In this document: positions 35,922 to 44,635 of the stretch, one piece after another
Position numbering within the stretch: position 1 is the first letter of the stretch
Layout: every line of letters begins with the position of its first letter
NCBI RefSeq assembly: GCF_007741535.1
Contig: NZ_CP036525.1
Location: 5,952,001-6,016,000 of the forward strand
DNA length: 64,000 bases
Source: Rubripirellula lacrimiformis
Lineage (GTDB): Bacteria; Planctomycetota; Planctomycetia; Pirellulales; Pirellulaceae
Direction of reading: 5' to 3'
The notes under the pieces: generated by a model
What the model saw: only the letters and a program-made list of their open reading frames with translations
Databases searched by the model: none
Told to the model about the DNA's origin: nothing
Made by a program: the position numbers and the translations under genes

Positions 35922-38900
35922 GAATCAAAGACATCCAAATCGATGGCTTCGGCGTCTGGACCGGACTATCAGTCGACTCGCTGCCCGAAGGCATGACGTT
36001 GTTCTACGGTCCCAACGAGGCCGGCAAAACGACGCTGATGCAATTCGTGCGCGCGATGCTGTACGGATTCACGCCCGAACGGCGCGAGAAATACTTGCCC
36101 CCGGTTCATGGTGGCACACCGGGCGGTGCGATCCGCGTGACCGGACCAGGCGGCGGCTACCAAATTCGACGACACAGCCAATTGACCGATACGGGAGTCA
36201 CCGGCCAGTTGACGGTCACCGGCCAGGATGGACTGAGCCAGGGGCAACACCGGCTAGCGAGTCTATTGGGCCAGATCGATGAACCGATCTTTACCAACGT
36301 GTTCGCGATCGGGATGCGTGAACTGCAAGAACTTAGCACGCTAGACGACACGTCGGCGGCAGACGAACTTTACAAACTGTCCAGCGGTCTGGACCGCGTT
36401 TCGTTGGTCGACGTGCTGCGATCGCTGCGCGGTGGACGCAAAGCGTTGGTCGGAAAACCATCGGCGGAAGACGAAAACGAAGCGTCGAAGTTGTCGGCCC
36501 TAGTGACCAAACGAGAGAAACTGCGCGACGAAGTCACTCAGTTGACGCGTGGCGGACGCCGTTGGAGCGAATTGGCGTCCCAACGTCGCAGCCAGCAGCA
36601 AGAAATCGAACAGTTGACCGAACGGATGGGCGCGTGGGAACGCGAAAGCCGCAGCGTCGAAATGGCCACCAGCGTCCATGAAGTGTGGCGCAAACGTGAC
36701 GAGATCGCCCGACAGATCGCCCAACGCGAATCCGACATCTCGTTGCCCGACGAGGCACCGGGCCAGTTGATCCAGATCGATGCGATCATGGAAGAACGCA
36801 AACAGAAACTGGAAGAAATCAAAGTCAAGCGTCGTGGTATCCGCGACAAGGCCGAACAGTTGCCCGTCAGCCGCCGGATGCTGGACCTGCAAGGACGGAT
36901 CGAAGCGGCATCGGAACAGGCCACTTGGGTCGAAGCGCTCGAAGAACAGATTGCGCGTCTGGATGACCAGATCGACAAGGCCAAGAAACAACTGGAATCG
37001 GACGCCGATCGTTTAGGTTTGGACGAAGAGGACCAATCGGCGCTGTTGCGCGGCGATTCGTCAGCGCTGCCCGATCTGTCGAAACAAACACTCAGTGCGC
37101 TTTCTGAACCGGCCAAACAGGTCAAGGAACAAGCCTTCGCGCTGAAACAATCGCGCAGCGAAGGTGCCGAGCACAAGGCGCGTGCAGACAAACTGAACGA
37201 TTCGCTTAAAGAGATGCTGGAACGGGCCCGGGCCAGCAACCTGCAACAAGCGATTCGCAGCCAGACCGAGATGGTGACGACGCTGAAGCACCGAATTCAA
37301 GTCGGCGAACACTTGGAGAAACTGAAGCGTCATTATCGCGAACTGGAACGCGAAACCGTCGATTTGACGACAGACGAAGTGTTGCCGGTGGATCGCTTTA
37401 TCCTGCTGGCGATGCCGTTCTTCATGGGCGGCATTGCGGTGATCTATGGGTTTGCAAACTTCTTCACCATCGAATGGCTTGTCGCTAGGCCGGATCCGAC
37501 ATGGGGCATGCTTTGCATGTTATTCGGATTCGTGTCGTTGTTGGCATTCTACTGGGGCCTGGAAAACGGCAAACGTTCGACTTCGCTGGAACGGGAAGAC
37601 TGCGAACGTCAGATCGATACACTGCGACGTCAAATCCGCGAGATCGAAGGCGAACGAACCAGCATCGATTCGACTCTGCCGACCAGCAATGAATCATTGG
37701 AACTGCGTCTGCGTGAATCCGAGCAATTGCTAGCCGACCTGGAATCGTCGCTGCCGACCTATCACAACCACCAAGCGGCGATGGAGTCCTACAAGGCGTC
37801 ACGCAATCGTGCCACCAAGGCGGCCGAGGGATTGAAAGCGGCACGCCGCAATTGGTCAGAAACTCTGGAACGTCTGGGTCTTAGCGAATCGTTGTCCGCA
37901 TCGAGTGTTCGAAAGCTAAGCGAAGGCTACGAAACGCTGCAGTCGAGCCGCCGTCGTCTGGACGAATTATTGACGGAAAAAGAACAACGTCGCCGCGAAC
38001 GACAATCGATCGCCAAACGCATCGAAACGTTGTACCTAGAAGCGTTGCAGGTCAACGAAGAGGCCGCTCGCGGCGCCGCAGACCAGGAAGAAATGTCCGA
38101 GGAAACCGTGGCTGCACGGTTCAAGCCTCGCAGCAGCCCACTGGACCAACTGAACCATCTGCACGAAGAATTGGCTCGCCAACAGCACTGGATCAAACGC
38201 CGTCGGGAACTGAAGGAACAAGACGTTCAACTGAAACGCCAACAGAGTTCTCATCATCGTTCTTTGGAACGGGCCGATGGACAACGTCGCGCCCTGTGGG
38301 CGAAGTGCGGTGTGGCGACTCCCGAACAGTTCTATGAAATGGTCGACAGCAAGGCGACGCTAGCAGAGAGCCGCAAAGAACTGGCCGAGTTGGAAAAGAC
38401 GATCAAGTCGATGATCGGCAACCACGTCCTGTACGAGGATGTCGAGCAAGAGCTAGATGGTGCGACGGCGGCCGATCTGGAACGGCGCTGGGATTCGTTG
38501 ACCACACGCATGACCGAGACCGAAGAACGCATTGGCCACCTGCGAACATCCTTGGGCGAATTGGCCCAAGAAATGAAACACTTGGGGGATGACAATCGTT
38601 TGTCCGTCGCTCAGCTAGAACTTGGCTGCATCGAAAGGCGCATCGAAGCGTTTGCGCACAAATGGCAGACATTGGGCATGGCCAGTTGCTTGCTGGAGGA
38701 TGTCTGTGGCACTTTCGAACGCGAACGACAGCCCGAGACATTGCGGGAAGCGTCGACGTTCCTAAGCCAGTTGACCAACGGAAAGTACAACCGGATCTGG
38801 ACTCCGCTGGGCACCAACCAGCTGAAGATCGACGACACGGACGAAAAGTCGTTGCCGTTGGAAGTGCTTAGCCGAGGTACTCGCGAGGCAGTCTTCATCG

Positions 38901-39688
38901 CACTTCGATTGTCTTTAGCGGCCGCCTACGCACGCCGCGGCGTCATGTTGCCGTTGGTGCTAGATGACGTGCTAGTCAACTTTGACCGCGATCGCGCGAT
39001 CCATGCGGCACAAACGTTGAAAACGTTCGCCGAACTGGGACACCAAGTGATGATGTTCACTTGTCATGAACACATCGTCGATATCTTCCATGCCATCGAT
39101 GTCGAAGTGCGGTTGATGCCGACACAAGGCACACCGGGACGAGCAACTGTATTGTTGCCCGAAGTGATCGAAGAAGAAGAGTACGAAGAGGAAGTCGAAT
39201 ACGAAGAGGAAGACGAGTTCGAAGAAGAGGTGATGGAAGCCGAACCGGAACCAGAGCCCGAGCCCGAACCGGAGCCAGAACCGGTGCCCGTTGCCGTGGT
39301 GGCCCCACAGCCTGCGCCCCAGCCGAAACCTGAACTGCCGCCGGAACCAAAGACGAAGATCGTCTACGTCGAAAAGCCCGCACCCAAGCCGAAACCCAAG
39401 CCCAAGAAGAAAGCGGTCGAATACGTCGAACGTGTCGAACCGATGTACGTCGAGCCACAGCGAATGCTAGAACCCGAGTACATCGAAGAGGAATACGTCC
39501 AGCGCGAACCTGCGATCGGATGGGCCTGGTTCGAACGCGAACCGAATCGTCGGATCAACGAAGCCGAGGACGCCCTGGCCGCGATCGCTCGCGAAGAGTG
39601 GCTCGATGGTCCAGACCACGACGGCCCCGAAGAAATCTGGGACCGTGATGGTCAATGGTGGCAGGGCGATAAAGCCAGCCAATCCTGA
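35918..39688 (+). CDS. SbcC/YhaN-like SMC-type ATPase with inner membrane helices and acidic/proline tail
   Basis: A 1256-residue protein. The N-terminal ABC half-domain has Walker A FYGPNEAGKTTLMQF near residue 30. Long coiled coils follow (rich in Glu, Gln, Arg, Lys). In their middle are two strong hydrophobic stretches (FILLAMPFFMGGIAVIYGFA and MLCMLFGFVSLLAFYWG, about residues 490-548), as in the membrane-spanning YhaN group. The C-terminal half has signature LSRGTREAVFIALRLSLA and Walker B LPLVLDDVLVNFD near residue 1011. After about residue 1085 a tail of about 170 residues is highly acidic and proline-rich (EPEPEPEPEPEPEP, PKPKPKPKKK). It probably acts in DNA repair or chromosome handling at the membrane with the preceding protein. 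Confidence 0.88.
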   Translation: MRIKDIQIDGFGVWTGLSVDSLPEGMTLFYGPNEAGKTTLMQFVRAMLYGFTPERREKYLPPVHGGTPGGAIRVTGPGGGYQIRRHSQLTDTGVTGQLTVTGQDGLSQGQHRLASLLGQIDEPIFTNVFAIGMRELQELSTLDDTSAADELYKLSSGLDRVSLVDVLRSLRGGRKALVGKPSAEDENEASKLSALVTKREKLRDEVTQLTRGGRRWSELASQRRSQQQEIEQLTERMGAWERESRSVEMATSVHEVWRKRDEIARQIAQRESDISLPDEAPGQLIQIDAIMEERKQKLEEIKVKRRGIRDKAEQLPVSRRMLDLQGRIEAASEQATWVEALEEQIARLDDQIDKAKKQLESDADRLGLDEEDQSALLRGDSSALPDLSKQTLSALSEPAKQVKEQAFALKQSRSEGAEHKARADKLNDSLKEMLERARASNLQQAIRSQTEMVTTLKHRIQVGEHLEKLKRHYRELERETVDLTTDEVLPVDRFILLAMPFFMGGIAVIYGFANFFTIEWLVARPDPTWGMLCMLFGFVSLLAFYWGLENGKRSTSLEREDCERQIDTLRRQIREIEGERTSIDSTLPTSNESLELRLRESEQLLADLESSLPTYHNHQAAMESYKASRNRATKAAEGLKAARRNWSETLERLGLSESLSASSVRKLSEGYETLQSSRRRLDELLTEKEQRRRERQSIAKRIETLYLEALQVNEEAARGAADQEEMSEETVAARFKPRSSPLDQLNHLHEELARQQHWIKRRRELKEQDVQLKRQQSSHHRSLERADGQRRALWAKCGVATPEQFYEMVDSKATLAESRKELAELEKTIKSMIGNHVLYEDVEQELDGATAADLERRWDSLTTRMTETEERIGHLRTSLGELAQEMKHLGDDNRLSVAQLELGCIERRIEAFAHKWQTLGMASCLLEDVCGTFERERQPETLREASTFLSQLTNGKYNRIWTPLGTNQLKIDDTDEKSLPLEVLSRGTREAVFIALRLSLAAAYARRGVMLPLVLDDVLVNFDRDRAIHAAQTLKTFAELGHQVMMFTCHEHIVDIFHAIDVEVRLMPTQGTPGRATVLLPEVIEEEEYEEEVEYEEEDEFEEEVMEAEPEPEPEPEPEPEPVPVAVVAPQPAPQPKPELPPEPKTKIVYVEKPAPKPKPKPKKKAVEYVERVEPMYVEPQRMLEPEYIEEEYVQREPAIGWAWFEREPNRRINEAEDALAAIAREEWLDGPDHDGPEEIWDRDGQWWQGDKASQS

Positions 39689-40501
39689 TCAAATCACGTA
39701 AGCCCAGATCACCCACCAATGGCTAGCGGCAGCGGCCATCACGAACAGGTGCCATCCGGCGTGCAAGTATCGGACGCGGTGATCGTTGATCAACAACGCC
39801 ACACCCATCGTGTACAGCACGCCACCGATCACCATCCACGTGACCAGCACGGCGGGGACCCGACCGACCAGCGGCAACGCGGGCAACCAACCCAGCAAAA
39901 GGTACGACACCGTGCCGATCGAATTGACACGGTGCTTGACGCCCACCTTCAAGAAGAATCCAGTGGCCGCCGCGATCCAGATCGCAGCCAATAGCCACAT
40001 CCGGATGCCATCGCTGGCGTACTGATAGACGATCGGCGTGTAGGTTCCCGAGATCATCGTGTAGATGAACGCTTGGTCCCACGAACGCATCGTGTTGAGC
40101 AGCGGTTGGCGGCGGACGATGTGCGACAGCGTTGAACACAAAAAGGTGCCAACGACCGACGCGGTGTACGCCGCGCACGCAATCATCATGCCCACGTCGA
40201 CGTCGGCTGCGGCTCGGATCAGGAACACGCCTGCGACCAGACTGACGATGGTCGCAATGCCATGCGTCAGCGCGTTGGCCCATTCTTGATCAGGCTGAGT
40301 CGGCGGCGGAGGAGCCGGTTGGCCGCGTTTGCCGGACGATTCCAATCGCTGGGGATCCAATCCGGAATCACCCTGGGAACCACGCCCTGCCGGATCACCT
40401 TGGTCGCTGCCCGAGTGACTGGGCTTGGCGTTTGCCCCGACCGATGCCGGTGAAGTGTCGGATTCGTTCACGGTTTCAACCAACCTTGGCTGTTCATCCA
40501 T
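39689..40501 (-). CDS. PAQR/hemolysin III family membrane protein
   Basis: About 270 residues with 7 hydrophobic helices after a long polar N-terminus (Ser/Pro/Gly rich). The PAQR metal-site motifs are present: STLSHIVRR (SxxxH), SWDQAFIYTMISGTYTP with the conserved Asp, and LHAGWHLFVMAAAASHWW (HxxxH). In the family these residues bind zinc, and activity is ceramidase-like or hemolysin-III-like with an uncertain physiological role. The start is ATG at 40501; a GTG lies 9 bases upstream. Its stop abuts the ATPase gene stop (convergent). The N-terminus overlaps the end of the upstream esterase gene by about 34 bases. Confidence 0.9.
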   Translation of the reverse strand: MDEQPRLVETVNESDTSPASVGANAKPSHSGSDQGDPAGRGSQGDSGLDPQRLESSGKRGQPAPPPPTQPDQEWANALTHGIATIVSLVAGVFLIRAAADVDVGMMIACAAYTASVVGTFLCSTLSHIVRRQPLLNTMRSWDQAFIYTMISGTYTPIVYQYASDGIRMWLLAAIWIAAATGFFLKVGVKHRVNSIGTVSYLLLGWLPALPLVGRVPAVLVTWMVIGGVLYTMGVALLINDHRVRYLHAGWHLFVMAAAASHWWVIWAYVI

Positions 40502-41367
40502 TGATGGCACAGTTCAAACCAAGCGTCGGTTGGCGCCCCTGCAACGCGGCTACCGAAACCATGGCCACCGCTGGCGAACACGTGCAGCGATCCAGGGATC
40601 TGGTGCTTTTTCAGTTCGGAATACATCGTCACGCTGCTCATCGCATTGATGCGATCGTCGCTCGCATGGGCAAAGAACATCGGTGGCGACTGGGGAGTCA
40701 CTTCAAGCGTGTCGATCAACTGGCCCGGGTTGTCGTCTTTGACCAACCATGCTGGGTAAACCAGAACGGCGTAGTCGGGCGTGAACTTGGTGTCTTCGGC
40801 GCCGTCGATTGCGTCATAGTGTCGTTTTTTGGCCAGGGCCGCATGAGCCGACGCGTTGCCACCGGCTGAAAACCCCAGCACGCCGACGCGCGATGCTTGG
40901 ACGCCGTCGATCGCTCCGGATCGAACCAGCCCGATCGAACGCTGGACGTCCTGCACGGGAGCCAACCAATTGGTTTCAGCTTGTCGTGTCGGCACTCGGT
41001 ACTTCAACACCAACGCGGTGACGCCGATCTTGCTGAAACGTTCGGCGATCTCGGTTCCTTCTAGATCCCAAGCCAAAATCGAATAGCCGCCACCCGGGCA
41101 GATCACGACGGCGGTTCCGCTGTCGATTCCCACCGGACGGTAGACGTGCAACTGTGGCGTCGCCACATTGCCCAATCGAATCACTCGCTCGCCAGCGACC
41201 TGGCGACCGTCTTCGCCGGAGGTATCGGCTTCCGGTTCGGTAGGGGCATCCCAGGCGGGCGGATCCGACGGCCAGATAGAAATGACAGCATCCGCCGCTG
41301 GGGCATCAGCGAAGCAGGCCGTCGACATCAGCAATGTGGCGATCGAGAAAGTCAGCAAAGATTTCAT
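40468..41367 (-). CDS. Exported esterase/acyl hydrolase (alpha/beta hydrolase, BD-FAE/acetyl xylan esterase-like)
   Basis: About 299 residues with a signal peptide (MKSLLTFSIATLLMSTACFA). The blocks are VICPGGGYSILAWDLEG (oxyanion HGGG-like PGGGY), ALVLKYRVPTRQ, VGVLGFSAGGNASAHAAL (nucleophile Ser in G-x-S-x-G), FAHASDDRINAMSSV (acid residue) and HVFASGGHGFGSR (catalytic His). All triad elements look intact. It probably deacetylates or de-esterifies a polysaccharide or a plant- or alga-derived ester; exported. The ATG at 41367 starts the signal peptide; the frame reaches 41439. Confidence 0.9.
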   Translation of the reverse strand: MKSLLTFSIATLLMSTACFADAPAADAVISIWPSDPPAWDAPTEPEADTSGEDGRQVAGERVIRLGNVATPQLHVYRPVGIDSGTAVVICPGGGYSILAWDLEGTEIAERFSKIGVTALVLKYRVPTRQAETNWLAPVQDVQRSIGLVRSGAIDGVQASRVGVLGFSAGGNASAHAALAKKRHYDAIDGAEDTKFTPDYAVLVYPAWLVKDDNPGQLIDTLEVTPQSPPMFFAHASDDRINAMSSVTMYSELKKHQIPGSLHVFASGGHGFGSRVAGAPTDAWFELCHQWMNSQGWLKP

Positions 41368-41740
41368 TTTCAGGAGACTCTTTTGACGGGGAGCGGCGGG
41401 AAGGGCACCCGGATGCTGTGAAAGCAGCCCCGACGTCAATGCAGACGATTGCGGGGCGACGGATGCGACTAGACAGTGTCATTGCCAGAGAAGTTTTCTA
41501 CCAGACTGGGCAGAAGGTTGCCGAGGTGTGCCCCCGTTTCCGCCCAAATCAGCATGACGGACGGCCATCGCCCATCATCCGCTGATGTGCGAAACCCATC
41601 GTTCCACGGCCTGGAATCGCCAAAGGAGCTGGAACCGCCAAAGCAATCCGACACGCCATCGTGGAATGGGTATAACAGGATGATCGTGACCAGTCCGAAT
41701 GATTCGACGACTTTCGGAGCAGAGGGGGAGGGACAGACCG
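41368..41740. other. Intergenic region before an unknown gene
   Basis: About 370 bases, divergent promoters expected. No gene or terminator recognised. The plus strand has a purine-rich ribosome site (AGAGGGGGAGGGACAG at 41721-41736) just before the next ATG. A short palindromic duplication (GGAATCGCCAAAGGAGCTGG then GGAACCGCCAAAG) lies near 41621-41645. Confidence 0.4.
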
Positions 41741-43147
41741 ATGCGGGCGACAGCCGCAGACCAGGCGACGGACGATGCCGACGCAGTAGCAGCATTTTGG
41801 CACCGGATGAACCAGATCAACGGTGTCGATCGAGTCGATGCGGCAGCCGATCTGCAGGTCCGCCCACCCGTGGTCGGGCTGGCCAGCAGTCGACTCGGCC
41901 ACGATGTTTTTCGGCACCGGCGAATGTGTCGATTCTTATGCCGCAGCGTGCTGGACTGCCGCGACCTGGACGGGACTTTATTGATCGCCCGCGGATCGGC
42001 TGTCGAACCTTGGGCCCGCCGTGCTGCGGATCTGTTTGGCGTGCGACATTTGGTCGTGTCAGTCGATTCAGGGGACCTGGATTCGGATATCCGACTCACC
42101 GCTGGTGACGACCAGATCCTGTCCCGCGACGAAATCTTGATCCAGTCGGCTGATCGATTGGATGTGGTTCACGTTCGTCGCGGCGGAAAGATTCACCAAT
42201 TGCTTTGCGATCGGCTGGATCAACATCGCGACGCTTCCACGCGAGTTGCCATCGACGCAGCCGGTGACCGGTCGGTGGTGGAATTGATGGACCGGGGAGC
42301 GATCGGTTGGTACTTGGCCGATCCCCATCCCGGTGCGAACACGACCAAGGTAGGGAAAGCGACGACGAGTCATTCGTCGCCGCAGCGGAAACCGCCCCAG
42401 CCAAACCGACCGGCCGGGGAGGCGTCGACATCGAATGGTGTGGAAACACGCGCTGCGCTGACACACACCGATGGGGCACACACCGATGGGGCACACACCG
42501 ATGGGGCACACACCGATGGGGCACACACCGATTGGACGCGGATCGATGGGCATTGGCTGGTGCACTGCACGCGTGCATGCCAGGGCCCCTGGCCTGGCGA
42601 AACGATGGACCAATACCGCGATGCAATGCTGTTGGATGGGCCAGCGGCTACTCGCCGCGCACCGGCCGATGCACTGGAGCGGATCATCCGAACGCGGCGA
42701 TTGGTGGCTTCGGCGATTGCAACGGCAAAGTCTGATCCCGTGGTGTGTTTTTCGGCTCTGCCGCTGGCCGGTTTGCTGGCCCGTCGCTGTTTCCGCCCCC
42801 ATCTGGGACGCTGGGACTACGAGCCGTTCGGAATCGCGATACGCCGTTGGGCATTGCAGTCGTTGGGCGCCGAACCCGTCATCTACGGTCAACCTGCTGA
42901 ACGTCGCACGCTGCCCGCCGACCAACGGTATCGATTTCATCCCGTTGGCAAAACATTTGATTGGCCGGCCGAGCGAGAATGGAGAGTTCGGGGCAGCGTC
43001 GACCTAACGGCCTTGGATACCGCAGACGTCCGAGTCTTTGCCGTCGCCCCGCCCCCCCCAACACTCGGGACAGGCACTGGAGATTCACACCGGTTCACCA
43101 GGTGTCCGTGGGAAATCACGTGGTTGGAACCGCCGGGAAACTCGTGA
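41741..43147 (+). CDS. Protein of unknown function with in-frame HTDGA repeat
   Basis: A 468-residue protein not recognised as a known family. The N-terminal half has an alpha/beta look (RRPPVVGLASSRLGHDVFRH-like RPPVVGLASSRLGHDVFRH; LDGTLLIARGSAVEPWARR; ILIQSADRLDVVHVRRGGK). The middle holds 4 full copies and a partial of HTDGA from a 15-bp DNA repeat (42464-42535). The C-terminal half (VVCFSALPLAGLLARRCFRP; RWDYEPFGIAIRRWALQ; YRFHPVGKTFDW) has many Arg and Trp and looks like a folded domain. The ATG at 41741 has a purine-rich ribosome site; the frame extends to 41699. Not coupled to its neighbours. Confidence 0.65.
   Translation: MRATAADQATDDADAVAAFWHRMNQINGVDRVDAAADLQVRPPVVGLASSRLGHDVFRHRRMCRFLCRSVLDCRDLDGTLLIARGSAVEPWARRAADLFGVRHLVVSVDSGDLDSDIRLTAGDDQILSRDEILIQSADRLDVVHVRRGGKIHQLLCDRLDQHRDASTRVAIDAAGDRSVVELMDRGAIGWYLADPHPGANTTKVGKATTSHSSPQRKPPQPNRPAGEASTSNGVETRAALTHTDGAHTDGAHTDGAHTDGAHTDWTRIDGHWLVHCTRACQGPWPGETMDQYRDAMLLDGPAATRRAPADALERIIRTRRLVASAIATAKSDPVVCFSALPLAGLLARRCFRPHLGRWDYEPFGIAIRRWALQSLGAEPVIYGQPAERRTLPADQRYRFHPVGKTFDWPAEREWRVRGSVDLTALDTADVRVFAVAPPPPTLGTGTGDSHRFTRCPWEITWLEPPGNS
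42464..42535 (+). repeat. 15-bp tandem repeat inside a coding gene
   Basis: CACACCGATGGGGCA is repeated at 42464, 42479, 42494 and 42509, with a fifth partial copy at 42524. It codes for HTDGA repeats and, being a multiple of three, keeps the frame in any copy number. Confidence 0.95.
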
Positions 43148-43316
43148 TCGGTGGACCGTCGTCGATGATCTGAAATTCGTTGTTGCGGTCCGTCGCCAAC
43201 GCGATGGCGGATCGAATTTTTTCCGATCTAGCAGCTGACCAGATTTAGTTGGTAGACCGTGGGACGGATGGAGTTGCCATCGCCATTTCCCCCCCCACTT
43301 CGCCAGCTCGAGTTTC

Positions 43317-43928
43317 ATGAAATCGCACCAACTGTTGGCCGGCGCATTGGCTATTGGGATCGCAGCCGGATCAACCGGATGTGCGACCGTGGTCAGCGAA
43401 CGACGTTACCCGGTGACGATCGATAACCCGCCTGCGCCCACCTATTTTTCGATCTACAACCGAAAGAACGAAGTGGTCCATCAAGGTGTGACGCCACAAC
43501 AGGTGACGTTGGACGCCAAGGCTTTCCCGTTCTGGCCTGCGAAGTACACCGTCGTGTTGTCCGGAACCGATTCGACCAGCCAGCGCCAGGAATTGAAGGC
43601 GACGTTGGATCCTTGGTTCGCTGGCAACATTTTGATTGGCGGGGGCGCGGGGGCTGTGGTTGACGGAGCCACCGGGGCCATGTTCCGGTTGCCCCCACGA
43701 GTCGCGGGCAACGTGGCTCCCCAATACGCCGTCGTGGAACCCAACATGGGATCGATGTTGGCCACCAGCGAAATGACCAAGCCGGATCAGATCGGAAAAC
43801 CGGGCTCCGCTGTGTCGAGCCTCGCCAACCGGTCGGCTGCCGATATTCTGCCCGTTTCAGCTTCGATGGCGGCCCCCGGAAAGTCATCGGTGCAACCGAT
43901 CCCGATCGACCAGCCAATCCGACGCTAA
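43317..43928 (+). CDS. Lipoprotein with PEGA-like domain, unknown function
   Basis: A 203-residue protein. The signal peptide and lipobox are clear: MKSHQLLAGALAIGIAAGST ending GSTGCATVV, where Cys is the lipidation site. The beta-rich part (YPVTIDNPPAPTYFSIYNRK, VVHQGVTPQQVTLDA, YTVVLSGTDS) resembles a PEGA-type domain with a following glycine-rich segment (LIGGGAGAVVDGATGA). The C-terminus is polar. Likely anchored in the outer or inner membrane facing the periplasm. No partner gene is apparent. The ATG at 43317 is 2 bases before the signal Lys. Confidence 0.75.
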   Translation: MKSHQLLAGALAIGIAAGSTGCATVVSERRYPVTIDNPPAPTYFSIYNRKNEVVHQGVTPQQVTLDAKAFPFWPAKYTVVLSGTDSTSQRQELKATLDPWFAGNILIGGGAGAVVDGATGAMFRLPPRVAGNVAPQYAVVEPNMGSMLATSEMTKPDQIGKPGSAVSSLANRSAADILPVSASMAAPGKSSVQPIPIDQPIRR

Positions 43929-44194
43929 CGGCCTGCTGATTCAGGAAACCGAGCATTTTCGATTCAGGGGAGGGCGAACCGCACTGCGACGTTGGGGACA
44001 GGACTTTTGCCCGCTTGGCCCGCCTGGCCGGCGGCAGCAACTTCGGTTGGGGGCTGCCTATTTTTGACAACAAACGTAGACTAAAACCTGAACGCCCGCG
44101 TTTTGCGGGAAAACAGTGGCCGATGCAAGCCGGATTGGCTTGGCATGGCGGCGTCACTGAACTGAGCTCGATTCACCCGACGATTTCGATACCG

Positions 44195-44635
44195 ATGTCC
44201 GAACAAGATATTTACGAAGAACACGTGCTGGACCACTACGAGGACCCTTATCACCGAGGGGCCTATGAGGCTGCCACGCACGCTCACGAGGCCGACAACC
44301 CGCTATGCGGCGACATCGTCCATATCGATTTAAAACTGTCCAAGGACGGCAAAATCGAAGAGGCCTGGTTCGACGGTTCGGGGTGTGTGATCAGCCAGGC
44401 TTCGGCATCCATGTTGATCGAAAAGATCGAAGGGAAAACACTGGACGAGGTCAATGAGTTTTCGGCCGCCGACATGCTGGAATTGTTTGGTCCCAAGCTG
44501 ACCCCCAATCGCCAGAAGTGTTGTTTGTTGTCATGGCGAGTTTTGCAAAGCGCCGTGCACGCACCGGTCGCAGCGGACGAATCGGATGACGATGGTCCGC
44601 GATTCAATGGCCCCAGTCTTAGCGAAGAATCATGA
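44195..44635 (+). CDS. sufU: Fe-S cluster scaffold / sulfur acceptor SufU (IscU-like)
   Basis: A 146-residue protein with the conserved start DIYEEHVLDHYEDPYHRG and three family cysteines: NPLCGD (Cys38), GSGCVISQAS (Cys64) and RQKCCLLSW (Cys109 or Cys110), which together with an Asp hold zinc or the nascent cluster. The distance from Cys64 to the last Cys is about 45, close to IscU and shorter than in Bacillus SufU. The frame extends upstream to 44015, but the ATG at 44195 gives the family N-terminus. It overlaps sufS as ATGA, so the two are cotranslated. Confidence 0.9.
   Translation: MSEQDIYEEHVLDHYEDPYHRGAYEAATHAHEADNPLCGDIVHIDLKLSKDGKIEEAWFDGSGCVISQASASMLIEKIEGKTLDEVNEFSAADMLELFGPKLTPNRQKCCLLSWRVLQSAVHAPVAADESDDDGPRFNGPSLSEES

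Noticed and set aside
42471-43007. Alternative plus-frame reading MGHTPMGHTP over the HTDGA repeat
   Set aside because: It is the shifted reading of the 15-bp repeat inside a longer, better supported gene.
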